DNA of 64,000 nucleotides from Rhizobium sp. 18065 (GCF_902706095.1 NZ_CACSJP010000002.1:554527-618526), one strand, 5' to 3'. Positions 8,262-16,783 are shown, counted from the stretch's first letter. Translations and numbers: made by a program. Notes: generated from the letters alone by a model not told the origin.

Positions 8262-9647
8262 ATGAAAACCCCGATCGCTTTGCAAGAGATTTCCGAGAAC
8301 AGCCTGTTTCGAAAGGGCGATGTATTTGTGCTCTTCGGCGAACTCTTCGGACGCGGCTACGCAACTGGACTGCTCGACGAGGCCCGAAAGGCCGGCATGC
8401 AGATCGTCGGGATCACTGTCGGTCGACGCGACGAGCACAACGCGTTGCGCCCATTGAATGCAGAAGAGCTTGCCGACGCTGAAACACGGCTGGGCGGCAA
8501 GATCATCAATATCCCCGTGATGGCAGGCTTCGATCTCGACGCGCCTGCCGATGGCCCCACCCCGACCGATCTGCTTGCAGGAATGACGCTTGCGAGCTGG
8601 GAAAGCGACAAACTGGACTGGGCCTATATCGAACAATGCCGGGAGATCGCAACAAAGCGGTTCACCGATGCCCTGTCGCAGGTCATGGCCGTTCTTGACG
8701 ACATGATACCGGCTGGCCGCAACGTTTTCTTCGCCCATACGATGGCCGGCGGCATTCCGAAGGCAAAGGTCTTCCTGGTTCTTGCCAATCGCATCTACAA
8801 GGGAACGGCAAGCCGGCACATGTCGTCGCAAACCCTTATCGACAGCGACCTGGGCAAGCTGATTCTCCAGAATTTCGACGAGGTATCAGCCAACACCTTT
8901 GCCCACCTGATCGACTTCAGTTCGGCGGTCCGCGAGCGCATCGAAGCATCCGGTGGCCAGGTCAGATATACGGCCTATGGATACCACGGGACCGGCATCT
9001 TGATCGATGGCGCATACCGCTGGCAGACCTATACCAACTACACCCAGGGTTATGCGAAGATGCGGCTGGAAGGCATTGCCGAAAAGGCATGGGCCGCAGG
9101 CATCAAGGCGACCGTCTACAACTGCCCCGAGATCCGGACCAATTCCTCGGACGTGTTCACCGGCATCGAATTGCCGCTGATCCCTCTGCTCCTGGCATTG
9201 CGGAAAGAGGGCGGCGGCGAATGGGCGCAACAGCAGTGGCAGGCCTGTCAGGCGCTGATGGCGGTCGGGTTCTCCGTGGAAGACGTCATCGCCAAGATAT
9301 CGGAACTGCAGGCCAGCGACGTGATGGTCCCCTTCTACGACTTTTCGGCATGGCCCCTGCCCAACAGCCAGGCCCAGGCCGACCTGACGATCGGCACCTC
9401 TCATGAAATCAGCCAGATGCACCGTGATGGCAAGGCGCTGATCAGCGACCACCTGAGCGCGCTGGTGGTGGAGGCAACCGGAAAGTTGATATTCGGTGCT
9501 TCATCCGCACCGGCAGGCCCCGTCCAGTGGCTCAACCATGACATCGTCGCACGACGCCTCAATGCGTCGCACGAGAGGTCAGGGCTTTCGTCATCCGGCA
9601 AACAGCGCGATTCAAGCGCGACCCCGTCACAGTTCGAGACGGCCTAG
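8262..9647 (+). CDS. putative NAD(P)-dependent reductase, FabV/FabMG-like
   Basis: A 461-residue protein. The N-terminus looks like a Rossmann beta-alpha-beta unit (GDVFVLFGELFGRGYATGLL, then a second strand ending TVGRR). Around residue 268 the spacing Y-x8-K occurs in QTYTNYTQGYAKMR, the active-site spacing described for FabV enoyl-ACP reductases. The family name FabMG enoyl reductase comes to mind from memory, but I cannot confirm it. If right, it would reduce an enoyl or related unsaturated substrate. The start is uncertain: ATG 8262 has a weak AGAAGA upstream, while ATG 8214 has a better GAGAGGA but adds an implausible Cys-rich leader. The last ~30 residues are low-complexity. Confidence 0.7.
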   Translation: MKTPIALQEISENSLFRKGDVFVLFGELFGRGYATGLLDEARKAGMQIVGITVGRRDEHNALRPLNAEELADAETRLGGKIINIPVMAGFDLDAPADGPTPTDLLAGMTLASWESDKLDWAYIEQCREIATKRFTDALSQVMAVLDDMIPAGRNVFFAHTMAGGIPKAKVFLVLANRIYKGTASRHMSSQTLIDSDLGKLILQNFDEVSANTFAHLIDFSSAVRERIEASGGQVRYTAYGYHGTGILIDGAYRWQTYTNYTQGYAKMRLEGIAEKAWAAGIKATVYNCPEIRTNSSDVFTGIELPLIPLLLALRKEGGGEWAQQQWQACQALMAVGFSVEDVIAKISELQASDVMVPFYDFSAWPLPNSQAQADLTIGTSHEISQMHRDGKALISDHLSALVVEATGKLIFGASSAPAGPVQWLNHDIVARRLNASHERSGLSSSGKQRDSSATPSQFETA

Positions 9648-9753
9648 ACCGGGTGAACCCCGCCGCAGACATTGCCGGCGACGGCAATGCGGCAAAGCCA
9701 CTGAGCTTGCAAATTAACGGCTGGCCCGGACACAAGGGATCGGCCGCGAGCCC

Positions 9754-10122
9754 CTATTCGGTGCAACCAGTATCCTTCAGCGCCTGAACATGAAACCGCC
9801 TGAGCGCCGCCTCGATATCCGCTTTGCTGAATGTGTGCCCGGCAAGCGACAGATCGCGCGAGAGCCGCGCAACCACGTCACTATCGCCGGCGACGGCATG
9901 ATCGACCTCATGCAGGTCGCGGGCATAGCGACCCAGATCATCGCCGACAAAGCCGATCAGCGAGCCGGCCCAGTAGCCAGCGAGCAGGTTGCGGCGGGCA
10001 CGGATACCATCCAGCCCCTCGCCTTCCTGATGCCCGGCCCGATTCTCGGCATGATTCTCGGCCCGCTGCTCGGAATGCGAACGGTCGCCCGTATTCTTGA
10101 TATCACCAGTCACAATCGTCAT
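9754..10122 (-). CDS. DUF1476 / ATPase inhibitor zeta-subunit paralogue
   Basis: A 122-residue protein whose C-terminal half matches the alphaproteobacterial F1-ATPase inhibitor zeta subunit (DUF1476): RARRNLLAGYWAG, then a helix with YARDLHEVDHAVAGDSDVV and a final KADIEAALRRF helix. The canonical N-terminal inhibitory segment (FExKFAxDEELxFK in the family) is not recognisable; it is replaced by a His/Glu/Asn-rich stretch, so the ability to inhibit ATP synthase is doubtful. The start is fixed by a perfect AGGAGGAG site before ATG 10122. It lies 26 bases downstream of the 100-residue gene at 10149-10451 and is probably cotranscribed with it. Confidence 0.75.
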   Translation of the reverse strand: MTIVTGDIKNTGDRSHSEQRAENHAENRAGHQEGEGLDGIRARRNLLAGYWAGSLIGFVGDDLGRYARDLHEVDHAVAGDSDVVARLSRDLSLAGHTFSKADIEAALRRFHVQALKDTGCTE

Positions 10123-10148
10123 GGTCTCCTCCTTTTGATCGGTCGTCA

Positions 10149-10451
10149 TCAGCTCGAAGCCTCGGTGCCGACGAGGAACACCGCGAGCGGTCCACAGGCT
10201 GGATTGCCAGCATCCAGCAACTCGGCCGGGCTCTGCCAACCGGTTGCAACAGCAATGACTGTGCTTCCCGCCCACCAGACATCGTCACCGGCACGGCTGA
10301 TCAGGATTGGCGCGGTGGTGGCGAGGCAATCGCGCGACTGGCTGACCACTTCAACCGAGGCACCGGCTTGATCGAGTCGCGCCAGAATATCGGCCTGTAC
10401 CGGCTCAACGACAAAAGCGGCAAAAAGCGAGGCGATGAATTCGGAAATCAT
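10149..10451 (-). CDS. hypothetical protein upstream of the zeta paralogue
   Basis: A 100-residue protein of unknown family. It begins with a short hydrophobic segment (MISEFIASLFAAFVV), followed by a mixed region with DDVWWAGSTVIAVATGW and a hydrophobic end (CGPLAVFLVG). ATG 10451 is preceded on its strand by CAAGGGGAC. Same strand and 26-base gap to the zeta-subunit paralogue imply an operon. No catalytic motif is visible. Confidence 0.6.
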   Translation of the reverse strand: MISEFIASLFAAFVVEPVQADILARLDQAGASVEVVSQSRDCLATTAPILISRAGDDVWWAGSTVIAVATGWQSPAELLDAGNPACGPLAVFLVGTEASS

Positions 10452-10873
10452 CGGATCGTCCCCTTGAAGCGCTGTTCAAAGCCGGACAGTCGTGCGGCCG
10501 ATGCCACACGTGGCCCCGGCTGTCCGGGGCGCGGATCGCAGCCCATGGACTGAGAAAAACGGCCAAGGCCGATCGGGGCGGAATACGGGTGTCGCAAGGT
10601 CTCATCCTCTGGCCGGCAAGCGTGTCGAAAAAAGGTCCGACATCGCAAGAGCGCCGGACAGCTCTCACCAGAGGGGCCCGGACCAGCGGGTTGACCTGTA
10701 AATGGGAAGCGATTCGGGCGGCTTCAAGGCGTATGGCCGCAATGAAACGAAAAGCGGGCCATGCATCTCGGGTCTTGTGGGGCCCATTGATGCATGGCCC
10801 GGGCGGCGGGCGATCAAGAGGACGGACTGGCCGATCAGCCGACGCCGCCATTCCTCGGCTGCAGTGGCTGACC
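10452..10873. other. gene-free stretch with long inverted repeat
   Basis: No credible gene; reading frames here have the features of shadow frames. It holds an 11-base perfect inverted repeat (10756-10800) and a weak minus-strand terminator-like element, GTCCG/CGGAC at 10635-10659 followed on that strand by six T, which may end the exported-protein transcript from 10874. Confidence 0.5.
10756..10800. repeat. 11-bp inverted repeat
   Basis: GGGCCATGCAT (10756-10766) and ATGCATGGCCC (10790-10800) are exact reverse complements separated by 23 bases. There is no T run on either side, so it is not a standard terminator. Confidence 0.7.
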
Positions 10874-11287
10874 TCAGTAACGAATCACCGGGCAACCGCG
10901 CACATTGGCAAAGACCATCCGGTCGAAATCGCCGCGGCGCACACCGCCAACGACAACACGGCGCGGCGTGATGTCCATGATCTGTGCCCGGCGCAGGCCG
11001 CTCCAATGCGCCTTTTCGACAGCCTGGTTCGGACGGCAGTCGCCACGGCCGTGGCGCTCGGCGCGCTCATGGCGGCGACCGCGTTCTCCACGCCGATCGC
11101 GTTCATCGATGACCGGGCCGCGGTCCCAGTGGCGCGGACCATCGCGGTAATCGACGCCATAGCCCGGGCCGCCGATGTAAACGCCCCAGCTGTCGGCCGA
11201 AGCCGTGGATGTCGTGGCGGCAAGGCCGGTCACGGCCATGACGGATACCAGAGCGGCCATACCCAGTTTGCGAATCATGTCGATCAT
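10874..11287 (-). CDS. small exported protein, conserved rhizobial type
   Basis: A 137-residue protein with a signal peptide (MIDMIRKLGMAALVSVMAV, cleavage likely after ASA near residue 31). A Gly/Arg/Asp-rich middle (about 32-85) is followed by a folded C-terminal part with two cysteines, in DCRPNQAV and GCPVIRY, which probably form a disulfide in the periplasm. I recall similar short secreted rhizobial proteins with this C-x-n-A-x-R-x-G ending, but no function. The start at 11287 is chosen because GAGGAGAG lies just upstream on its strand. Confidence 0.75.
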   Translation of the reverse strand: MIDMIRKLGMAALVSVMAVTGLAATTSTASADSWGVYIGGPGYGVDYRDGPRHWDRGPVIDERDRRGERGRRHERAERHGRGDCRPNQAVEKAHWSGLRRAQIMDITPRRVVVGGVRRGDFDRMVFANVRGCPVIRY

Positions 11288-11430
11288 TTCTCTCTCCTCT
11301 TCGATTTCCGGGCGCCTGGCCCTTTGTCCATCCCGCCGTTGCGAGCGATTGAGGAGAGAATAGTTGCGTCCGGCTGAACGCAGCCCGAAGCCGGCATTCA
11401 GCCGGCATTCATGCAAATCACAGGCAGGCT

Positions 11431-11847
11431 TCACAGATGCAGAACGATCTGGCGTCGATGCGGATGATCGCGATGCTCGAAGAGATAGATGCCTTGCCAG
11501 GTACCCAGCAGCAGCCGCCCGCTGGCAAACGGAATGCCCAATGACACCGGCAGCAACGCTGCCTTGATATGGGCCGGCATGTCATCCGGTCCTTCGTCGC
11601 GATGGATGATGTAGTGCATCGCGGGGTCGGTGGTTGGCGGCACAAGCCGACCGAAAAATGCCTTTAGATCGACCTGCACCGACGGATCAGCATTCTCCTG
11701 GATCAGTAGCGAACAGGATGTATGCCGCACGAATACGGTCAGCAGGCCTTCCTCGGCTTCATGTTCGCCAAGGAAGGCAGCCGCTTTTTCGGTAAACTCA
11801 TAGAGCCCCTGCCCGCGCGTATGAATGTCGATCAGTCCGATGGCCAT
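11431..11847 (-). CDS. YjbQ / UPF0047 family protein
   Basis: A 138-residue protein of the YjbQ family, the same length as the Escherichia coli member. Family hallmarks are seen: FVRHTSCSLLIQENADPSVQ (about 42-61) and the C-terminal LLLGTWQGIYLFEHRDHPHRR. Some members substitute weakly for thiamine-phosphate synthase, but the true function is unclear. The frame is open further upstream; ATG 11847 is selected because of a GGGAGA site and family length. Confidence 0.88.
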   Translation of the reverse strand: MAIGLIDIHTRGQGLYEFTEKAAAFLGEHEAEEGLLTVFVRHTSCSLLIQENADPSVQVDLKAFFGRLVPPTTDPAMHYIIHRDEGPDDMPAHIKAALLPVSLGIPFASGRLLLGTWQGIYLFEHRDHPHRRQIVLHL

Positions 11848-11955
11848 TCCAGTCTCCCGATCCGCATACTCGTCGCATTTGTGGCGGGACAAACCCGCCT
11901 GCCGCTTGGCGCGGCCATTCCCTGTGGTTAGTCTCTGGCAAACTCAGGAGGATGA

Positions 11956-12411
11956 ATGATGAGCCTGCTCGACACGCTGGAAAAACAGGAAAAACAGCTG
12001 GTCTTCAAGACCTTTGATGAAATCACAGCACTCGAGGTGGGGCAGGCGCTGGTCAAGCAAGCCCTGGCGGAAAAGGCGCCGGTGGTCATCGACATCCGCA
12101 CCCCCGACCGCACACTCTTTCATGTCGCCCTGCCCGGCTCCTCGCCCGACAATGACCACTGGGCGCGCCGCAAGAGCAATGTTGCGCTGCGTTTCCACAA
12201 GGCTTCGATGCGGATCGGTGAACTGAACCGCAGCAAGGATCGCGGCGTCACGCCTGATCTCGGCCTCGATCCGCTCGACTATGCTGACCATGGCGGCAGT
12301 TTCCCGGTCCGTCTCGGCAGCCTGGTTGTCGCTGCCATCACCGTGTCGGGCCTGAAATCGCAGGAGGATCATGACATGATCGTCAAGGTCCTTGAGGATT
12401 ATCTGGCATGA
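11956..12411 (+). CDS. UPF0303 / HbpS-like protein
   Basis: A 151-residue protein of the UPF0303 (YBR137W/HbpS-like) family: DIRTPDRTLFHVALPGS, DNDHWARRKSNVALRFHKAS and GSFPVRLGSLVVAAITVSGL are typical. Related proteins bind haem or act as small chaperone-like factors; the role here is unknown. The ribosome-binding site AGGAGG (11946-11951) is spaced better for the second ATG (11959), so translation may start there. The gene ends 6 bases from the convergent NTF2-like gene. Confidence 0.85.
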   Translation: MMSLLDTLEKQEKQLVFKTFDEITALEVGQALVKQALAEKAPVVIDIRTPDRTLFHVALPGSSPDNDHWARRKSNVALRFHKASMRIGELNRSKDRGVTPDLGLDPLDYADHGGSFPVRLGSLVVAAITVSGLKSQEDHDMIVKVLEDYLA

Positions 12412-12417
12412 GGGCAT

Positions 12418-12798
12418 TCACGGCCGGATCGCGGCAAACAGGCTCAGCCGGTTGAAGACATCGCTTTCGCGCGCCAACACCACCACCGCCGGAAGCGAAT
12501 AGGGTCCTGCGTCGTTGCCGTTTTCGGCATCGACGCCGCGGTGGTCGCTGCCCTTCAGCGTACATTCTACGGCAACGCGCATTTCCGCGTCATCGATCAT
12601 TACCAGCATGTCGGCCAGCGACACGTCATGCCGCAGCACATAGGCAGACAGCGTATCGCGAAACGAGGCATGACCGATCACCCTGATACCATCGGGCAGA
12701 TCAAGCACCGCGTCTTCCTCGAAGGCTGCGATCAGGCGATCGAAATCACGCCGGTTGAGTGCGTCGATCACGGCAAGGGTCTGATCCTTCAGGGACAT
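12418..12798 (-). CDS. SnoaL/NTF2-like protein
   Basis: A 126-residue protein with the fold pattern of the SnoaL/ketosteroid-isomerase-like NTF2 superfamily: an N-terminal helix (LAVIDALNRRDFDRLIAAF), EEDAVLDLPDG, and a long curved sheet. ATG 12798 has AAGGAG 8 bases upstream on its strand. Specific chemistry cannot be deduced. Confidence 0.8.
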   Translation of the reverse strand: MSLKDQTLAVIDALNRRDFDRLIAAFEEDAVLDLPDGIRVIGHASFRDTLSAYVLRHDVSLADMLVMIDDAEMRVAVECTLKGSDHRGVDAENGNDAGPYSLPAVVVLARESDVFNRLSLFAAIRP

Positions 12799-12854
12799 AG
12801 GCAACGCTCCTTTTCCTGTCGGATTAGATAGGCCCGTCATCGCCAGAGGCAAGG

Positions 12855-13775
12855 TCATTGGTCTTCGACCAGCCGTTTGATCGGGCGCAAGACCGCTCCC
12901 GCAGCCTCAACCACCGCCGCAGTCAGCGGCGCCAACTGCGCCTTGATCGACCGGCTGACATGCCAATAGAGCTGTACATCCAAGGGACGCGCATCGATCA
13001 ACGGCAACAGCCGGCCTTCGGCGATATGCCCCGCCACCAGAACCTGCGGATTCATGCCCCAGCCAAGCCCGGCAATGGCGGCATCGACAAAGGCCTGGCT
13101 GGATGGCAACCAGTGGGAAGGCCCGATCTCGGCACATCCGGTCGCTCCCTCGGCCCAGCGCGACTGCAACTGATCCTTGACGTTGAAAGTAAGCACAGGT
13201 GCCCGCGCAAGTGTCACCGCCGTAACGCCGTCGTCGCCGAACCAGTCTCGATGGAAGTCGGGGCTCGCCGTCGCGATGTAGCGCAAGGCGCCAAGCGGCC
13301 GGCAGTCACATCCCTGCACCGGCTGCGACGAACCGCTGATTGCCGCCCGCACCTCGCCACGACGCAGCCAGTCGGCACTGTGATCCTGATCGTCGAGCAC
13401 CAGATCGAAGAGCGTTTCCGGCACGGCCACCATCGCCGGCACAAACCATGTGGCGAGACTGTCGGCATTGACCGCAATCCGCAGGCTCGGCCAGACAGCA
13501 CCCGCATTTCGTTCCCTCTGATCAAGGCCCAGGTCACGCCGCAGCCCCTGCTCCAGCAGAGTCAATTCCTCCGCATGGCGAAACAGCCTCTGACCGGCCT
13601 CAGTCGGCTGGCACGGCTGCGAGCGGATGATCAGCGGACTTCCCACCTGCTCTTCCAGTGCGCGGATCCGTTGCGAAATGGCCGAGGATGTCACGCCGAG
13701 CATGCGGGCCGCCCGCTCGAAACTGCCGCTGCGCAAGACGGCGGCCAATGCAGTCAACTGGGCTGAATCCATCAT
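12855..13775 (-). CDS. LysR-family regulator of the LysG/ArgP group
   Basis: A 306-residue LysR-type activator. The N-terminal winged helix has LRSGSFERAARMLGVTSSAISQ (about 16-37), and the effector domain follows. The group is identified by WFVPAMVAVPETLFDLVLDDQDHS, found in ArgP/LysG regulators that sense lysine or arginine, and by the divergent exporter lysE 86 bases away. ATG 13775 or the adjacent ATG 13772 may be used; there is no Shine-Dalgarno sequence, so the mRNA may be near leaderless. Confidence 0.9.
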   Translation of the reverse strand: MMDSAQLTALAAVLRSGSFERAARMLGVTSSAISQRIRALEEQVGSPLIIRSQPCQPTEAGQRLFRHAEELTLLEQGLRRDLGLDQRERNAGAVWPSLRIAVNADSLATWFVPAMVAVPETLFDLVLDDQDHSADWLRRGEVRAAISGSSQPVQGCDCRPLGALRYIATASPDFHRDWFGDDGVTAVTLARAPVLTFNVKDQLQSRWAEGATGCAEIGPSHWLPSSQAFVDAAIAGLGWGMNPQVLVAGHIAEGRLLPLIDARPLDVQLYWHVSRSIKAQLAPLTAAVVEAAGAVLRPIKRLVEDQ

Positions 13776-13839
13776 TAGAAAGCCTAATCCGAACAAAGAA
13801 TTTTTAATTTTTCTAATCCAACGACTGACGGTAGTCAAA

Positions 13840-13857
13840 GCTCCACGAAGAAGGAGC
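13840..13857 (+). promoter_or_regulatory. hairpin over the lysE ribosome-binding site
   Basis: GCTCC (13840-13844) pairs with GGAGC (13853-13857) around an 8-base loop. The 3' arm contains the GGAG ribosome-binding site of lysE (ATG 13862), so pairing would hide it. Confidence 0.4.
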
Positions 13858-13861
13858 ATCC

Positions 13862-14461
13862 ATGTCCACTGCCCTGATTGCCGGCCTCCTGCTCGGTCTC
13901 AGCTTGATCGTCGCGATCGGCGCCCAGAATGCCTTTGTCCTGCGACAAGGGCTGCTGCGCCGGCATGTCCTGCCGATCGTGCTGACTTGCGCCATATCCG
14001 ATGCGATCCTGATTGCGCTCGGCGTTGCCGGTTTTGCCACCATCCTGTCGACCCTGACCTGGCTGGAGCCGGTCATGCGCTATGGTGGCGCTGCGTTCCT
14101 GGTCATCTACGCGCTGCGCAGCCTGCATCAGAGCATCACCGGCGCAAGCGCTCTGCGGGCGACCGAGGGCCAGGAGACGCGGCTGTGGCCGGCGCTCGCC
14201 ACCTGCCTTGCCTTCACCTGGCTCAATCCGCATGTCTATCTCGACACGGTCGTCCTCCTGGGCTCCATCTCCACCCGCTATCCTGGCCATCAAACCGCCT
14301 TCGCCTTTGGAGCCATCGTCGCATCCTTCACATTCTTCTTCTCGCTGGGCTTCGGCGCCAGACTGCTCGAACCGCTGTTTGCCAAGCCGCTCGCCTGGCG
14401 CGTTCTGGATGGTGCAATCGCTGTCATCATGGCATCCATCGCGCTCAATCTTGTGCGCTAA
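13862..14461 (+). CDS. lysE: LysE/ArgO-type basic amino acid exporter
   Basis: A 199-residue inner-membrane exporter of the LysE superfamily, with about six transmembrane segments. The signature GLSLIVAIGAQNAFVLRQGL is near residues 12-31, and NPHVYLDTVVLLGS near 130 is typical of lysine/arginine exporters. It is divergent from a LysG/ArgP-type regulator, the standard arrangement in which the regulator activates the pump when lysine or arginine is in excess. GGAG is 5 bases upstream of the ATG. Confidence 0.92.
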   Translation: MSTALIAGLLLGLSLIVAIGAQNAFVLRQGLLRRHVLPIVLTCAISDAILIALGVAGFATILSTLTWLEPVMRYGGAAFLVIYALRSLHQSITGASALRATEGQETRLWPALATCLAFTWLNPHVYLDTVVLLGSISTRYPGHQTAFAFGAIVASFTFFFSLGFGARLLEPLFAKPLAWRVLDGAIAVIMASIALNLVR

Positions 14462-14546
14462 CCGGACAACCAATGCTTTGCGGATGCAGCCACCCTGCAG
14501 CTCGGCTAGAACGGTTGATGCCCGGCCACGCAGGAGGATAGCCGTC

Positions 14547-15695
14547 ATGTTTCTCAGCAATCGCGATATCGTCGATCTGATCGACTTCCGTCAGGAATTG
14601 CACCGCCATCCGGAAGTGTCCGGCGAGGAGGAGCAAACGGCAAGACGCATCGTCGACGTCCTGAAACCCCTGTCGCCTGCAAGGATCATCACCGGTCTGG
14701 GCGGCCATGGAGTGGCGGCCGTTTTCGAAGGAGAAACCTCAGGCCCGACCCTGCTCTTCCGCTCGGAACTGGACGCCCTGCCGATCGTGGAGAAATCCAC
14801 CGCCGCCTATCGCTCGACGATCCCCGGCAAGGGCCATCTTTGCGGCCATGACGGACACTCGACCATTCTGACCGCCCTGGCGCTCGGTCTCTCCCGCCAG
14901 CCACCGAAGAGCGGCCGGGTCGTGCTGCTGTTTCAGCCGGCGGAGGAAGACGGCAGCGGCGCCGCAGCGGTCCTGGCCGATCCGCGCTTTGCGGACATCA
15001 CGCCTGACTTCGCCTTTTCGCTGCACAACTTGCCGGGCATGCCCCTCGGCCACGTCGCGCTGAAGGCCGGTCCGGTCAACTGCGCCTCGCGCGGCATGAA
15101 GATCCGCTTTTCCGGCAAGACCGCCCATGCATCGCAGCCCGAAACCGGCCTATCGCCGATGGCAGCGATGGCCGGCCTGATGCCGGCGCTGACGGCCCTG
15201 TCGCATGGTGCTCCACCAGATGAGGCCTTCACCCTCGCCACGGTCACCCATGCCTGGCTCGGCGAGGAAGCCTTCGGCATTGCACCCGGCGATGGCGAAG
15301 TATGGGTGACGCTGCGCACGTTGGTAGACGACCGCATGGCGGAACTCTGCGCCCGCGCCGAAGCGCTGGCAGCAGAGGCCGCGTCCCTCCATGGCCTCGC
15401 GCTGTCGACCAGCTATCACGACATTTTCCTGCATTGCGACAATGCGCCCGAAGCGGTCGCACATCTGGCCCGCGCGCTGGACGAAGAATCGATACCGCAT
15501 GACGAAGGCGATCTGCCGATGCGTGGCTCGGAAGATTTCGGCCGCCTGCGCGCCGTCGCCCCGTCTGCGATGTTTTTCCTCGGCTCAGGCGAGAAGCATT
15601 CGGCCTTGCACAATCCCGACTACGATTTCCCCGACGCCTTGATCGCCATCGGCGCAGGTGTGTTCATGCGGGTGATCCGCAATTTGCTTGGCTGA
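14547..15695 (+). CDS. M20 family amidohydrolase (hippurate-hydrolase-like)
   Basis: A 382-residue metal-dependent peptidase/amidohydrolase of the M20D type, which cleaves N-acyl or amide bonds of amino acids. Metal-binding motifs are RQELHRHPEVSGEE (about 14), GHLCGHDGHSTIL (C-x-H around 100), PAEEDGSGA (about 135) and MRGSEDFG near the end. The open frame continues upstream inside lysE in another frame; ATG 14547 has AGGAGG 9 bases before it and fits the family length. The substrate is unknown. Confidence 0.9.
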   Translation: MFLSNRDIVDLIDFRQELHRHPEVSGEEEQTARRIVDVLKPLSPARIITGLGGHGVAAVFEGETSGPTLLFRSELDALPIVEKSTAAYRSTIPGKGHLCGHDGHSTILTALALGLSRQPPKSGRVVLLFQPAEEDGSGAAAVLADPRFADITPDFAFSLHNLPGMPLGHVALKAGPVNCASRGMKIRFSGKTAHASQPETGLSPMAAMAGLMPALTALSHGAPPDEAFTLATVTHAWLGEEAFGIAPGDGEVWVTLRTLVDDRMAELCARAEALAAEAASLHGLALSTSYHDIFLHCDNAPEAVAHLARALDEESIPHDEGDLPMRGSEDFGRLRAVAPSAMFFLGSGEKHSALHNPDYDFPDALIAIGAGVFMRVIRNLLG

Positions 15696-15709
15696 TTGAA
15701 GCGGATTGA

Positions 15710-16783
15710 TCAGAAATCCGGAAAGCGCCGCGCGCGCCATTCCGATCTTGGAATGGCGTCACCAACGGAAAAGCCGAACGAGACGACCTTGGTCGCCCCG
15801 TCATCGACCTCGCAGCGGAAACTCAGGTCATACCACTGGCCGGACGCCCGGAACGCGGTCTTCGCCGGCGCCAGAATATTGCCCTTCTTCAATCCGAAAG
15901 AGGGCAGAAGCTCCGGCCGGAACGGCGGCGAGGCATTGCGCAACTGCTCGCGCAGTTCGGTCGTACACAACTGGTCCGCCCGTCTTTCCCGCGGCAGACC
16001 GTTCATCGCCGTCATCGCCGCAGGATCGCTCGAAATCACGGTCGAAAACAGCTTCTTCGCCTCGTCGAGTTTCGGCGCCGCGGCACCGACATTGGCCTCA
16101 TCCACCGGTGTCTCCGGTTCCTTGACATCGGCTTCGTTCAGCGCCGCGATGGCTTCCCCGCTCAGAGCCTCGCCGTCGGCTGAAGGATCCGGCACCTGGC
16201 CTTCGAGATCAGCTTCCGGCAAAGCTATCTCCGGCAATGGCTTGGCCGCGGCCGCCTCTTCCTTGAGCGGTTCGGCAGGCTCTTCCGGTTCCACCACAGG
16301 CGGCGGCTCGACTGGCTCTTCCGCAGCCGTCTCGGCCGGATCCAGAGCGGCGCTGCCATCATCGGCCTTGCGCGGACCCGCATCCTTGTCGCCGAACTGG
16401 ACCACAGGCCGCATGGGCAGGATCGGCGGGGCCGTGACATCCGGCGCTGCCTTCTCCGGTGTCTCAGGCGGCGCTTCCGGTGGCGGGGGTTCCGCAGCAG
16501 GCGCTGGCGGTGGCGGTGGTGGTGGCGCTTCCGCCTCTACCGGCTCCGGCGGCTTTTCTTCCGGCACCGGCGCTTCCGGTGCCGGTTCTTCCTCTGCCGG
16601 TTCTTCTGGCGGTGGCACGAGGGTCACCTCGACCACCGGCTCCTCGGGCGGCTGTTCCGGCTCATCCGGCTCAGGCCAGGCGAAATTGAACAACAAGACC
16701 GCGGCCACGGCAGCATGGATCAGCAAGGAGATACCCAAGCCCCCGCCAAAACGTCGCCACCGCATCGATCTTGCTTCTACCAT
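15710..16783 (-). CDS. TonB-like proline-rich DUF930 protein
   Basis: A 357-residue bitopic protein. One N-terminal membrane anchor (GISLLIHAAVAAVLLFNFAW, about 15-34) is followed by a very long Pro/Glu/Ala-rich linker (about 36-185), then a C-terminal globular DUF930 domain (from about 235, with CTTELREQL and FRCEVDDGATKVVSFGF, whose two Cys probably form a disulfide). The architecture copies TonB, a periplasm-spanning arm, but the C-terminal domain differs. ATG 16783 lacks a good ribosome-binding site; ATG 16765 is an alternative start. Confidence 0.8.
   Translation of the reverse strand: MVEARSMRWRRFGGGLGISLLIHAAVAAVLLFNFAWPEPDEPEQPPEEPVVEVTLVPPPEEPAEEEPAPEAPVPEEKPPEPVEAEAPPPPPPPAPAAEPPPPEAPPETPEKAAPDVTAPPILPMRPVVQFGDKDAGPRKADDGSAALDPAETAAEEPVEPPPVVEPEEPAEPLKEEAAAAKPLPEIALPEADLEGQVPDPSADGEALSGEAIAALNEADVKEPETPVDEANVGAAAPKLDEAKKLFSTVISSDPAAMTAMNGLPRERRADQLCTTELREQLRNASPPFRPELLPSFGLKKGNILAPAKTAFRASGQWYDLSFRCEVDDGATKVVSFGFSVGDAIPRSEWRARRFPDF

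Noticed and set aside
10628..10659. GTCCG/CGGAC with six T as terminator of the exported-protein gene
   Set aside because: Only five base pairs and a 15-base loop, over 200 bases from the stop; mentioned in the region note only.
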